Shown here one piece after another: positions 1-12,362 of a DNA stretch of 64,000 bases (positions are counted from its first letter, which is position 1; every line of letters begins with the position of its first letter). The stretch is from Isoetes taiwanensis (Eukaryota > Streptophyta > Lycopodiopsida > Isoetales > Isoetaceae): assembly GCA_021234155.1 (NCBI GenBank), contig JAJEKV010000409.1, positions 62,001-126,000 on the forward strand, given 5' to 3'. The notes under the pieces are model-generated. The model had not been told where the DNA came from and searched no databases. It was given only the letters and a program-made list of their open reading frames with translations. The translations under genes were made by a program, and so were the position numbers.

Positions 1-40
1 CTCTGTTATGCTCTTCTCTCTCATGGTGTTTATGTTACTT

Positions 41-145
41 TCTCCTGTTTATCTGCCTCATGTAATTTTATGTTGCCTAATCCATAGTGGTACTATCTCC
101 TGTTTATCTTCCTCATGTAATTTTGTGTCACCTAATCTATAGTGG
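41..145. repeat. Tandem duplication inside the last SKP1 intron
   Basis: Two imperfect 50 bp copies lie at 41-90 and 96-145, each running from tctcctgttt to atagtgg. The second copy sits next to the acceptor, so the duplication also copied the pyrimidine-rich lead-in to the splice site. Confidence 0.75.
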
Positions 146-161
146 TTGGTTTTGTTTATAG

Positions 162-335
162 GCTGCAAATTATTTGAATGTGAAAAGTCTGCTTGACCTT
201 ACTACTCAGACAGTTGCTGATATGATCAAAGGGAAGACTCCCGAAGAGATCAGGACAATATTCAATATCAAGAATGATTTTACACCTGAGGAGGAAGAGG
301 AAGTCCGCCGTGAAAATCAGTGGGCATTTGAGTAG
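162..335 (+). CDS. SKP1: SKP1 (SCF ubiquitin ligase adaptor), last exon
   Basis: This is the last coding exon of an SKP1/ASK gene; the rest lies left of the window. It starts after an AG acceptor at 160-161 and reads 57 residues to TAG at 333-335. It begins [13 protein letters not shown], contains [13 protein letters not shown] and ends RRENQWAFE, the invariant C-terminus of plant SKP1. SKP1 links Cullin1 to F-box proteins in SCF ubiquitin ligases in nucleus and cytosol, and this C-terminal helical part forms the F-box contact surface. All of the diagnostic C-terminal residues are present and the frame is clean, so the gene is probably functional. Bases 1-161 are the preceding intron. The family assignment is very secure; which SKP1 paralogue it is cannot be told. 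Confidence 0.96.
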   Translation, partial: AANYLNVKSLLDLTTQTVADMIKGKTPEEIRTIFNIKNDFTPEEEEEVRRENQWAFE

Positions 336-753
336 TTCTCTGAATCATCTTTTTGTTGACCCGTTTGTAAAGCAATAGACTAATATATAGGCTGGGCTAC
401 TTAGTAATTTCATACTCCCCAGGCTTCCATACATTTTTGGCCACCAATGACTTACCTATGACTCTTTTTTATTCCAATTGTAAGTTAAATTGACGAAATT
501 GAAGCTTTATTGGCCGCCATCTCTCAGAATTTTGTTGACTGAGTTGTTCTGAAGTAGTTAAAAGAATAGTTAAGTTTGTATGATGCGCGAAGTAGCTGCA
601 CCTATTGCGACTATCTAAATAAAGAAAACAGTTTCCTAATTCAGAGAAATTAAAGACGAGTTCCCCATTTAGGGATGTACTGGAACAAGTTGTAGTGCTT
701 GATGTGGTTATTAAGAAAAAATAATTCTGTTTTTAAACACGTTTCATATTAAA

Positions 754-894
754 TTACAATGTGACATGACTGATGTTAACATAGGGTATTAGTGTCCTGT
801 ATTTAGGGTGTATTCTATATGTTGATGTTACAATGTAACATGATTGATGTTAACATAGGGTATTAGTGTCCTGTATTTAGGGTGTATTCTATAT
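754..894. repeat. 67 bp tandem duplication downstream of SKP1
   Basis: Two copies at 754-820 and 828-894 (period 74) run from ttacaatgt to attctatat and differ at only two positions. They lie in otherwise unremarkable 3' flanking DNA (336-1106) in which no other gene is seen. Confidence 0.8.
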
Positions 895-1106
895 TGAGTC
901 TTAATAAGAACACGCCAAACATACCATTGTCCATGAGCCATAGAATAAGGCAACCAAATTGCTTTTCTAGTTTGTTAAATCACAAAAATGTCGTTTATTC
1001 ATCAAATTTACAAGGGCTATTATGTTTTTTCAAGGGTTTATGGGATTTGTTTTTAAGATTGAATATAAACCATTGATCTCCAGCATATCCAGAGCATCAT
1101 ACTAAA

Positions 1107-2907
1107 CTAGTAATGGTGCCCAGCGTTGCGGGGCATAAATTAGGAATCTGTGCGGACAAAAACCTATTCATTCTACCATTTTTTCACTCTCTTTTTTTTC
1201 TTTTTTAATCCCCTTGTCCCTCCCTTTACCTTCCCTTTCCCCTTCCCCTTTTTCCCTTTCTCTTTTTTTCTGATGGGCTTTTTTCCTTTCTTTTTTATCT
1301 TTCTCAGCTCTTTCTATTTTTCCCTTTGTTTTTTCCCTTCCTTTTCCTATTCTTTTTCTCTTTCCCGTTTTCCCATACACATTTTTTCGTTCTCTTTTGC
1401 TCCCTTTTTTTTGCCATTTTTTCTTCCTTTCCCACCCTCTTCCTCTTGATCACGTGCCCTTTTTCCATCTCTTTTCCCATTTCCCTCCCCTTTTCCTCGC
1501 GGCCCTTTTTTTTTTACATCTCTTTTCCGCTTCCCCTTGTCCTTTCAACTTTACATTTTTCATCCTTTTCCCCCACCCTTTTTCTTTTTCCCTTCCCTTT
1601 CCCCTTCCTTCCCTTTTGTTTTTCTCTTCCCTTTCCCTTTTTTATATGCCTCTTTTCTATTCCCCTTTTCTCAACTTTTTTTGTGTCTCTTTGCCTTCTT
1701 TCCCCATCCTCCTCCCCCCCTTTTTGCCTTTCTTTTTCCCCTTTACTCACCCTTTTCTTCCTCCCTTGTCCCATGCCCTTTTCCCCTTTCCTCCTTTTTA
1801 CGTTTCCTTGTTCCTTACCCTTTGCCTCTTCTACTCTTCCACCACCATTTTCCTCCTTTTTCCATCTTTTCCTCCTCCCTTCTTCTAGATGCTCTTTTTG
1901 CTTCCCTTTTCCTCTTTTTTCACCTTTCTCTCTTCCCGTTTTTTTCCATTCCTCTTTTCCCCCCCCTTTCCTCGTACCCCTTTTCAGTTCTCTTTTGCCC
2001 TTTCCTCCCTCTCTTTTTTCTTTTCCTTTCCATTTCACTTTTCCCATGCTTTTTGTTTCTCCTTCTTCCCACTTTTTCTTATTTTCCCTTAACTTTTTTT
2101 CTCCTTTTCCTACCTTACTTTCTACCCTTTTTCCGTTGCCCTTTTTACCTCTCCTTTTCTCTTCCCTTTTCTATTTCCTTTTCCTTTCCTTTTCCCATCT
2201 TTTCCTTTTTTCACCCTTTCTAATTCCTTTTTCGGCCCCTTCTTAGTTTTTATTTTTTTTCTTTTTTCTTTTCACTTCATTTCTTTTTCACTTTTTATCC
2301 TTTTTACCTTTTTCCTTCTTTCCTTCTTTTTTTCCTCTTCCCTTTTTTTCTTTTTTCTTTTTTTCCTATTTTTTTTTCTTGTTTTTGTTTCCCTTTTATC
2401 TTTATTTCCCTCTTCCTTTTTCCCTTCCCTTTTCTTTTTCCTTTTCCCCATTTCCCTTTTTTGACTATCGATTGAGGAATTTTGGCCATCTCGCCATTTT
2501 ATCTTCCCCCTTTTCCCTTTTATCCTTTTCTCTTTTTGTTTTCCCTTCCTTACCCTTTTTTGTTCCTTTTCCTTCTTCCCTTTTTGTTTTCTATTTTTCC
2601 TTTTCCATTTTTATTTTTCATATTCTTATTTCTCCTTTTCCTTTTTCCTTTTTTCCTTTTGTCCTTTTCTCTCACTTTTACTTTTCCTTTTCTTTTCTCT
2701 CCTTTTCCTTACCCTTTCCTTTTTCCCTTTTTCGGATTCATCGTTCGAATGCCGGATTGAATTGAATCGTATTGGAGCCATGGTCAAGATGAAACTTTAG
2801 TTGAAGACACGCATTAACATCATCTCCACCGTTGGTCAATCAAATCCTTGATCGTCAGATCTAGGGCTCCATTGAAGACACACGCGCTATAACATTATAA
2901 TATAAGA
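1107..2907 (-). mobile_element. Putative non-autonomous Helitron
   Basis: Read on the minus strand, the element would begin TCTTATATTATAATG at 2907 and end with a short GC hairpin (GCCC-CGCAACGCT-GGGC, about 1118-1134), a spacer and CTAG at 1110-1107. The flanks are A before TC and T after CTAG, the A^T target expected of Helitrons, with no target duplication. No Rep/helicase coding is present, so it would be non-autonomous. The interior is nearly all polypyrimidine. This is an inference from termini only; finding the same ends around other sequences in the genome would confirm it. Confidence 0.55.
1177..2740. repeat. 1.5 kb polypyrimidine/polypurine tract
   Basis: The plus strand is almost only C and T for about 1.55 kb, in irregular runs such as ttcccttttc rather than a clean microsatellite. 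The only real breaks are short mixed stretches, the clearest near 2462-2500. Long open frames rich in F/S/P (plus) or K/R/E/G (minus) here are products of base composition and are not genes. The tract lies inside the putative Helitron. Confidence 0.95.
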
Positions 2908-4400
2908 TCAATGGCTAACATCTTTTTGGCAAGAAAATCCTCTGCCACTTTCTAAGGTCCTTTTCAAACCCATGGTGCAGACAAAAACACCCCTGGCGAA
3001 GGTATGGGCTTAAACCATAGCCACTTCGTCGCCCGAACGAATAAAGCCCTGGCTGCATCCCTCGCTCTACCCTCGCCGAAACCAATCCCCCATGCCCATT
3101 TGCATGCAAACCCGTAAACTGGCTGCCAGCGGGGTTTTTTAGCGGTGCCTAACCCCCGCCCGATTTTCTGCATTCCTAGCTATGCCACATGTCGTGCCAT
3201 GTCAGTTGTTTTTAATCTCAACCGTTAGATCTATTAATTTATGAATCGACGGTTATGAAAAATAGAAAACCCAGTAATTCCGCAGTCGCGGGTGGTGAAA
3301 CCATTTCGACCCAGGCATGTTGCCTTCAAGTCCTTCCAATCTGGCAAACTCCTGCGACCCGCCGGAATGGCAAGTTCGTCTCACCATTATCAGCCTCAAC
3401 ACAAGGGCTTTAACCACGCGTTTGCGCCGCGAATCGTCCTTTACCCATTTCCCTCGCTCTTTTGCCAGATTTATTTTGAACACATGTCGTCTTCTCGCAC
3501 TTGGGCGCCCCAGATCAACAACAAATGTCTGCTAATTCGTCTCCAAAAGTCTGACCTCGAGCTCTTTACATCCAATATTTTTTCTTTTTTCTCTTCGGCT
3601 ATCCTGAAAGATGTTTTCACCTTGCGATGGTTTCAAAGCATGAGGACGGAGTTAGGTTGTGTTCGTTACTAGTGGAGCTGGTTTTATTCGATCATATGTT
3701 GGAAGAAGGGAACATGGTCACACGGTCGGTATGCCCATCATTCTTCATGGTTTTCACCGAGGTTTGCATGCACATCCATAAAATACAAGTGAAGTCTTGC
3801 CACGCCATTCCTATCTTTGTCTTGGTAAAATATATACCTTCACCTTCAAATTTAAGGCTTGGGCTATGATGCCTTTAAATTTAAGGTTGGCTGCGAAGGT
3901 ACCATATCATTTCCATGACCAGCTAAAGAAGTACAATGACCAGCTAAAGAAGTACAGAACTATTAGATATGGCTACCCGCTCCCCCTTGCATCATCTTCA
4001 GGAAGGTAAACAACTACTTTTGCTTATGCAATTCTTTCATTTCTCAGTGCATGAGTTTAGCCTCTATTTTTTCTATTCTAATGCAACATAGGATTGCCTT
4101 TGTTTTGGGATTTCTGTAATCAATAGCATACAGTGTCAGCACACTTATGAAATTAGAGTTGGAATAGCTGCATTTAACATCCACATATTTACTGCTATTG
4201 ATTAGAGATTGATCTATGTGTGAGATGAGGCATATTGTTGTTACAAATAATTTGTGCTACTCAAGGACAAGTTTCTATACCAAATTATGTTGCAGGAGAA
4301 GGATGCTTTTGGATTTCATCCAAGCTAGTATGCAAGCTAATCTTTGTGGTTGGATGACGCATCTACCGGCAAGAGACGAAGATTTCAATTTTTTCCCAAT
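2908..4400 (+). other. 5' flank of the FAX-like gene, possible leader exons
   Basis: No protein family is recognised here. Two exon-like stretches end in good donors: one ending at 4005 (before gtaaac) and one after the acceptor at about 4292, which runs into the FAX first coding exon. These could be 5' UTR exons. An ATG at 3969 opens a short peptide that does not continue in frame, so it was not used as the start. A 20 bp tandem copy (gaccagctaaagaagtaca) lies at 3918-3956. Confidence 0.35.
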
Positions 4401-5791
4401 ATGACGGCTTCGGCTTTGTCCAGGGAAGCTTCTGGAGTACAGGTATGTTATTAGGTTAAGCTGGATTGCTTCTCTTAGAGTTAACCAAGAAAAAAGCTTC
4501 TTGTCGATCGGGAGGCGGGTGTAGATTTTTATTCGTGATCCGTAATTTGGCCTCGGATATAGTGGTCTCTTGGTTATGGCCAAAAGTGTCAAATAAGTCT
4601 CGATCATTTCAACCAAGTTAATAAACTTCTCTCATTACTCTGTAGAAGCTAACCTGTTGTTTTACAGTTGCATTTTAGCAGTTTACTAAGTTCTTGTGAT
4701 TATTGTGCTCTGCATATTTAAAATGGATTACATGCTAACATAAGATCTTTATATTTCTTAAAGGGGGTGGTGGATGTCAATCCCAGGGAATGGAGCAGTA
4801 ACAATGATCAACAAATAACAGAGATGTCTACAGAGACTAAAGAAAATGATGGATTGCATCATGAATCTCATCCTTTTGATGCTAAAGATTCCATTCATAC
4901 AGCAGCTCAAACTACCAAGAAAGCCAAAATCCATGATTTCTGTCTTGGAATACCATATGGTACATTGCATCCTTGTACCACCATCTATATGCACATGCTA
5001 AATCTCTTAGAAACTGGACTTCTATCAGAATGTATTATTATTTACATTTTGTCACTCCTTTTTGAGAGCTTTGCCACTAAATTAACTTATTTTGTAATAT
5101 GGTCTGAAAATTGCAGATATGCCCCGTAATGAATAGCCATGCTTAATAATACATCAATAACTTTGTCTGTTTGGAAACATTTGATCAGGTGGCATCCTTT
5201 CTGCCGGAGGTTTACTTGGGTTTATTATTACTCATGCACCTTCTGCTCTTGGGATTGGAATTGTGGGAGTGGCCATTTTAGCTTTGGGCTTTCAAGTTTG
5301 AACGTTTTGAAGCAAGAGAAGTCTTGCACGCCTTTTATACAAAGCCAAGCAGGTAGTTGTTGGAATAATCCAAGAATTATGTGGCTAAAGGATGTCCGAT
5401 TCTGCTTCACTTAATCAGATTTCATAATATGCTAGGAACAAGAAACCTGTGATAGCTTTTTTAAAATACTGCCTTACATTATATCTGCAGGAATAGCTGC
5501 TCTAGTTCTTGGGATTGGAATTCGGAGATTCATCAAGGTAGATAAGATCTGGCCAAAATACATATATCTCAATATGGAGTTAAACTTACCTATTACATCT
5601 CACAGGTTCCTTCATTTCTTGTAGCAGCTGTAGTTCTTTTCAGATATTTGTTATGTACATTAAGGCTTTGGTATGTAAATACTAGCAATTGCTGACCCGT
5701 TCATTTTTGGCAGTGGAGCAATGGTCGGATTTTATTGCTATGTGTTGCTATCTGGGGAAATCCAAAGAAGAAGGTCAAAGTAAAAAGTTAA
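4401..5791 (+). CDS. FAX: FAX-like fatty-acid export protein (Tmem_14), frame interrupted
   Basis: Exons: 4401-4442, 4764-4959, 5189-5352, 5491-5537, 5606-5629 and 5714-5791, from ATG 4401. Diagnostic pieces are KKAKIHDFCLGIPYGG, LSAGGLLGF and MVGFYCYVLLSG, which match plant FAX proteins (UPF0136/Tmem_14). FAX proteins are small membrane proteins; FAX1 moves free fatty acids across the plastid envelope. The N-terminus before the domain is short (about 55 residues) and is not an obvious transit peptide. The frame breaks in exon 3, where a TGA at 5299 follows a GGG run and homology continues in another frame (SSLNVLKQEKS), and again in exon 6 at a GGGG run at 5754-5757, where the usual GGNP ending is lost. 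The exon 5/6 junction also does not join in frame. This is either a young pseudogene or uncorrected assembly indels. Confidence 0.78.
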
Positions 5792-8700
5792 AGTGGTTCA
5801 TATAAAAAAATAGGGTGCCAACATGTAATGTCATTCCAATTTCCATGTAATATGGCATTATTTCCAGATAGCTGGGATATCAAGACAAAAGAAAATGTTT
5901 GCATATTCCTTTGCCTATGGAAAACATAGGTTTCCTTTTAGCAACAGAAGAGGTGCCAAATTTAGTGAAGCTGTAGCTCTTTAAAAACTGCAATGCATTT
6001 TGAGTTTTTAGCACTTGGGAATTTTTGGTAACAAGGTACAGAACAACTACAGAAAAGTAGAGAAACTTGGACACAAATGTTGCAATTATAGATGCTCTTA
6101 AGGATGAGAATTCTACATATTCTTTGGAAAAATGAAGGCACTTTTAAGATGCCTCAAATTTTACAAAGTAGAGCTTTTCAGCCTTTCGATCACCAAAATT
6201 CACCCCTCGCACCAGTAGCTTCAATCTTTGTTTTTTCCAAAATACATCTTGACTTCTACCTCTCGCCCTTTTGCATCTTCAAAACCGAGAAATATCCATA
6301 GTCTACCGCCTTCGAATGCATTCTCGTGATCCATTTGTATAAAATTTGGGGACGGTCTTTGTCTAGGGAAAACATTGGAATAACTGGAGTCTTTTGCCCG
6401 CAACAAGTAGGAAAGGAGATATGCTCAATAGATGAATTGATAGGTATGGACTGATTTTTCTCCACACATTCCTTGCAACCATCCCTAAACAGGAGCCTTG
6501 ACGGATCCCCATACTCAAAAGTATCTTGCTAATGTAGTCGTTTCAAAACCTGTGGCGACTCCATTTCGCCGTGCGAGGGGAAACAATACATCTCCAACAC
6601 ATTAAACCAAAAAGCATGTTCAAGTAGTTGTTTGATGACCAATACTCAAGCTTTTAATTCCTATATAGAACTTTGGACTTTTTCCACTTGGACTTTTGAC
6701 CACAATAGTCTAGTCTTTTTTACCAAACGCTTATTTAGACATGATTGAGTAGTAGGGACGTGCATTACAAGCAACCAAGCCTTTGCAGGTATGCCTGCAA
6801 AGGCAACCAAGCTTTTGCAGGCATACCGGAAGAGAAAAAAAACCCTAAGAAGGTCGTCGCCGATCCTCGACGGGAAAAACCAATGCGAGCCCAACTGCCT
6901 AGCCTTCTTCCCAAACCCAAGCTGCTTTACGCTTTTTTTTTTTTTTTTTAGGCTTATGTTATATGCTAAATTCCTGACCTTGAATCCTTAGCCCATATTC
7001 CACCTAAAGTATAAACATAAGCAAATGTTTTCGTGGGCATGGGTTACATTGAGCATCAAAGCGACCCCAGTTGAGCTACATGCAGATTCCTTGCTGGAAA
7101 CCACAATGGTGGCACCCCCTTTTAGAAGTGCTCATCTTTTTAAGAAAGGTCAATCATTTCTTGGTTTAATTCTTTAACAAAGTTTTTAATATGCCATTGT
7201 TTGTTTATTTAGACTTAAATGCGTTAACATGTTGAATTATTCCCCAATTACTCTTATTAGACCTCAACATTTGTGACGAGCCTGCCGAGTTGACCCTAAT
7301 CGGGATCTTGTCAGTATTGCCCTAATTCTAGGTTGGTGTGACAAACAATTGAATATGGTGAAGAATTGAATCTTCCTCTTGCACAGTTGAAATTGCGCAC
7401 TCAAACTCAATGAGCAAATACTTGAGATCTCAATATAATCAGATAACATTAACATCCAAAAAATCCATATTCTCAATGGTTACAACATCCATGTTTAAGA
7501 ACTCAACCCTAGAAGCTTCTCGCTCATCCATGAGCCACAACAGCGCTGGTGCCATCGCCTTGCTCTTTCACTGCACATGCACTCACTGGGGTTAGTCCTC
7601 GTGACTAAGTGGGGATCCCATAGCTGCTGCTGCATACATAGGAACACTCTGGCATCTTGGACAACATAAACATGAACAATTCCAAACACAAGATACTATG
7701 GTGCAGTGCTAGACAATGACAATAAAAGAAACATCACAAGCATGAGGAGCAAAGAGCACATAGTCAGAGTACCAAAACAACATAAACAAAGCTCCGGGAC
7801 AATGAGAAGCTCATCCAGCCTACAAGCAGGCCCTGTTAGCAGAGAAATGCCCGGCCAACTCACATTCCGAGCCCCGTTGCCGGAGTTGGTGGGGTGAACC
7901 TCGTATGCGCATACCCTTCCCAGCTCACGTCTGGCACTGGAGGACCTTTTACCATGTAGTCACAAGAGTTGACGTAGCATCCTGATCAGGGAAAACTACG
8001 CCCCGGTGTCACAGAGCACAATAAGACCACAGAGTATCACAGATGAACATGAGCATGCCAGAGCAACCTAGGCCACCGAACCTAGAAGTCTGACCTCGGA
8101 GGTTCCAAGTACATAATCAAAATACCAAGACAACAATGGAACAATGCAAAGGCCATAGCATGTGATGTTCATTATATGTTTACTATGCATGTGTCTACAT
8201 CCCTTGACATTCTCCTACAATATCGAAGTAGCTTGTCCAAAGATCGATGTAAGTCCCAATACCTCTAACACTTACCACCACAGAGTATTCTCCCCATAAG
8301 GATTACAACTTTCTATATTAGCCCATGGAATCCATTAGATATTTTAACTTGTCACATTTTCCTTCATGTGATCTTGTCCATACGAGCTTTGAATTCTTTT
8401 CCCTATAGGGACTGCACACATCTCATGTAAAGTTCCCCGAGCCATTCCTTGGTATTCCAATAGTGGCACATGCCGTCGCCATGTTCTGGAAGCCCCCATA
8501 AGCTTCTCACAATTCTCTACCACTCAAATCCTCATGGTCCATCTCAATGTCCATGGTTTACAATAATATATTTAGCCATGGTTTTAATACTTTATATTAA
8601 AACACCACTTCCGTAGCTTCCAATTTTATAATACAATACTTACAAGGTCCCCATATAAATTGATGTCGAACTTAATTATCTTTGATGCCGAGGTTCCGTT

Positions 8701-9290
8701 GACGCTCTGTATCTGTACTGGGCTACTTTCCAGCAAAGGCCCCATCTCCAGGGCTACAAGCACCATCCCCTATATAGCCTTGATTTATTAGACCCAAATT
8801 AGATATATCCTCTTAGTTATTTTCACCCATTCAAAGCATTGCATGGCTTAACTAGAATTATTATATTTCCACATGTATCTCCCCTATTTAGTTTACTCAT
8901 CTACAGACTCCTAGATCACCTGCACTAGACCACTGGTTCTTGTACTTGAACATACATCTCTTTAGTTTCATAACAAAGGCAATTACTAGACAAGAAGCAA
9001 TGAATAGCCAATGGTTGTTATTAGATAAGAACAATCAAACCATAAAGAACAGCAGCAACGGCAACGACACAAAAAGGGCGGCTCTAGAAAAATAACAACA
9101 GAGCACGTTTCAAGCATCGATTTTCCAAATCGAAGCATTTCCAAGCCAAATCGACCATTCCCAATCCAATTTCGGCTCTTTGTAAGCAATCTTCGCCTGT
9201 TTTACTTTGAATCCGAGCCCAGTCTGATAGCCCAAAAATCGGTGTAGAAGTCTCTGATTCTATGATTCCCGGGCAAATTGATCCTTCTTA
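5792..9290. other. Intergenic, no recognised gene
   Basis: No conserved protein or RNA gene is recognised. Visible details: a perfect 11 bp inverted repeat with a 4-nt loop at 6779-6804 (GCCTTTGCAGG), a run of T at about 6932-6949, and the palindrome GTATGCGCATAC near 7898-7909. Open frames are all under 80 codons and unlike known proteins. Parts of 7.2-9.0 kb look like decayed repeat DNA, but no element ends could be placed. Confidence 0.5.
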
Positions 9291-9476
9291 GGGTGCTTTC
9301 CCATGGACGGCCGGACCTGGATGAGGTCAGGCCCAGGTCCAAAAGTATTCGTCGGGATTAATTTCTAAATGAGGTTCTTAACCTCAGCCACTCTGTTTCT
9401 CAGCTCATGGGAACATGGGAAAAGCAGACCAGACCTTCAGGAAGCCTGGAGGTTTTCTGCCCATGGGAAAGCACCC
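9291..9476. mobile_element. 186 bp MITE with 16 bp perfect TIRs
   Basis: The terminal inverted repeat GGGTGCTTTCCCATGG at 9291-9306 is matched perfectly by its complement at 9461-9476. The flanks are TTA on the left and TTC on the right, near the TWA target of PIF/Harbinger (Tourist-like) elements but not an exact duplication. There is no coding capacity. The superfamily is uncertain. Confidence 0.7.
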
Positions 9477-10590
9477 TTCGGCCCTTTAGCAATACAAATC
9501 GGCTCTTTCTTTTCATCCCTAGTTTCCCATGTTTTTGCAGATTCTCAGAGAATCCAATACACCCACTACAAAACAATCAATCATTCTTAATTTGGCACTT
9601 TGGCCTCAAAATCGACTCTTCCAAAGTCGTTTCGGCCCATTTCTACTTGAATCCAAGCTTTTTATCCTTCAGATTATCCCTTTTGATCCTAAATGTGATA
9701 CCGAATACCCGTATAATTCATTGCTGCTACGGTAAAGATGACTGTTCATGTGAATCCAATTTTTTCAGGAGGAAAACCGTCCTTCTTAAGCAAAATCAGC
9801 ATGTTTTTAAAATGTATCTTATGGCCTTCCTCTAGTTCTTATATGCTACATATGGCATAAAAATCCCCCTTTAGCAGCACTCAGAGCCACAGATCAATAC
9901 AATTTATCTCCGATTCAGCATCAATACATAAACCTCATGAGTTTTTATCAATACTTAAGTGCCACTTCTCTTACCATAAGACATGAAGGATTTTCCTCAT
10001 AGCACAACCATGAATTCAGAGAATCAACAGAAAACCCCACCTCTTAAATACGATTTGATGCAGTCTCCAAGCTCTGGCATCCTCACTTGAACTGCCAATC
10101 CTCCCAGCGCAATCCTTCTTTGCCTTCACGCTCCAGGTTGCCTCCTCCTGCAAAAAAGCCTCACGTTTGCCAAAAGCCCTCTTTCCCAAAATTGTCTTTT
10201 TGTAAACCTTTTGTTTACATGAAATGCTGCATGCATGGCACAAGTACGTATACAACTCATATACGTACCATACACAAATACATATACTGACCCACTAGGT
10301 GGCCAGGTCCGTTACAACATTTTTTCTTAAGACCTAGGGGCTAGCCACCTATAGTTATTTTCAAGGGGGAGCAAACTCTCAAGGTCAATGCTTTGCTGAA
10401 ATAAAGTCTCATCAATATGCTTTTGTATGGATTAGTCCCGCATGTTCACAAGAGTCTCTTGTAATTCACGTTTACCAATACTTTCAAGTCTTTGGAGATA
10501 CTTGCTGCCGCTCCTTGTTGCAAATGGTATTGTACAAAGTCTTGTCTTCCTTCTCACCTATCTCCAAGACATGAAAACAACTTAGGTCTT
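9477..10590. other. Intergenic, no recognised gene
   Basis: No gene recognised. A 9 bp inverted repeat (GTACGTATA, 7-nt loop) lies at 10244-10268. Short open frames have no family resemblance. Confidence 0.45.
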
Positions 10591-10591
10591 G

Positions 10592-10910
10592 CTACCCTGA
10601 CACAATAGCATCATCTTTGTTGATTTCTAATTGTGGGTTGCTTAAAGAAGGATGATCCATAGTAACCTTGTATTCCCCTTGAAAGATGTTCATTTCACGC
10701 TTCCTCCATGAAATCTCAGCTTGTACGGCATCTAACCATTCAGAGATACAACCTCCTTTCACAAGCTCTATTGAAGATGAGGCTACCTTTGCAGAGTTGA
10801 ATGAAGCAGCTCTAGCTACCATTCCTGAAGACAAAATTGAAAAAGAGAACAATACAGGACATTGCAACTACAAGCAACAAAATGAGGAAGACTTCGATGT
10901 TGACCTTTGA
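10592..10910 (-). pseudogene. Unrecognised coding-like fragment, probably from the adjacent copia element
   Basis: A 91-codon minus-strand frame contains ISEWLDAVQAEISWRKREM and an acidic end. It is not assigned to a family. It is placed here because it lies on the same strand as the copia LTR and gag remnant to its right, so it may be a decayed internal part. It could also be an unrelated exon. Confidence 0.25.
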
Positions 10911-11829
10911 CTTGTTCTGTGATAAGTATTTATTGATAACATCAATTTAGCTTCCAGAATCGATGTACTGAAAAAAAATATTGAAATTATTATTATTCTT
11001 TCTTCTCAAATCTGATGTTATTACTTGCTGAGTAGCCAAATTGCACGAAAAAAGTTTTTAACCTTTGAAAATTCTCATTCTTAGCTCAAAAATGTCACTT
11101 TTAAGAGCATGTTGTGTTTTTTGAGGGAATCTTTGAAATGGGAGTGCAGCAACACTTCCGTTTAATATGCAACCTTGTTAATTACAAGAATGAGATAAAC
11201 TTGTCAAATGATTAGCTTTGAACTCTCTGCTATAATCTTATCTAAAACATCCTGCTATAATCTTATCTAAAACATCTTTGAAAGAAATAACTAAAGAAGG
11301 ATCAACAATTAAAGAACTAGCACCTTCAGCAACAAAGTATAAATTTTAGCATGTACATTCTCTGAAAATTTCAAAACTATGAAATCCAAAATTGCTTCCA
11401 TCTCATATATATTACACAAGACATTTCTTATAACTTCCATAGGTTGCATCTTCATTTGATTGAATGCTTTGAGCATCATAGTTGTCGGTTCCATCATTTT
11501 CAATCCAGGCATTACATTCACTCCGCTGCACGTATCTATGTTTGTCCTTTGACTAAATACCCATTGATACTCACATCACAAAGAAATGGCCCTGGATCCT
11601 TGGACTGCCAGGCTGGTGGCTCTATTATACTCTTATTCTATCATTCGATAGAATTTGTTGGATTGAAATTTTCTTCTTCCTTTTAACTCTTGCAACAATT
11701 AGGAGAATAATGCATCAATTGCTCAAGAGTAAGTGTGATATCAGTAACTAAAACTTGGATGATCACATCATCTTCACTATGAATGTCCTCCTCCACCATA
11801 GGAGGCGTCAAACATGATAGACTGAAACT

Positions 11830-12340
11830 ATTCATTCTGATGCATCAGTCAAACATGATAGACTGCCATGCTCTCATTTAAGTCCCTTTATATACCATTG
11901 GATATCCAGTACATCATTTCTTGCAACCTTCCAATGAACTATGGCTTTGAGAACCGCAATATACCGCTAATTTTCCAACGCATATTCACCACTTCAATAC
12001 AAATGCCCAATTTGTGTATGGATCTTCTTTTCATGCTCTTAGATGAGAGCATTCCATAAATCATTGCGGTTCTCCTTTTAAACTTCATCAAGAAGAGATT
12101 TAGCAACATAAAGCCCAATCGTAGCCATAGTCTTATCATCCTGGGGCTGCCAAGCATCAAGAAAAGCTCTGTTCTTGCCATCTGATGCAAGCTCGGATTG
12201 CCACTAACAATTCCCTAAACTCCTTCAACCTTAAGAATGACAGTCATTCTTCTCTTCCATTGCTAGAATTTGTGCTTCAAAGATTTGAATCACACGACCA
12301 CCAGGGAAGGTAATCTGGCTATATAGCTGTGTTGATTTTG
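11830..12340 (-). pseudogene. Decayed Ty1-copia gag remnant
   Basis: Minus-strand translation just inside the copia LTR gives the gag-like stretch DDKTMATIGLYVAKSLLDEV, followed by LWNALI, the UBN2/retrotransposon gag pattern (Trp, then K-A-I-L helices). Several stop codons and frame changes interrupt it. Its position right after the LTR and primer-binding site fits gag. No pol region or second LTR could be identified to the left, so the element is truncated or very diverged. Confidence 0.5.
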
Positions 12341-12362
12341 AATCAATCTCAGCCTACCTAAT

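Noticed and set aside
1150-2765. Several open frames of 90-306 codons, plus strand F/S/P-rich and minus strand K/R/E/G-rich
   Set aside because: They come from the polypyrimidine tract, where stop codons are rare. No domain or codon bias suggests a protein.
3969-4005. ATG at 3969 as the FAX start
   Set aside because: The frame does not stay open through the following exon, whereas ATG 4401 joins in frame to exon 2.
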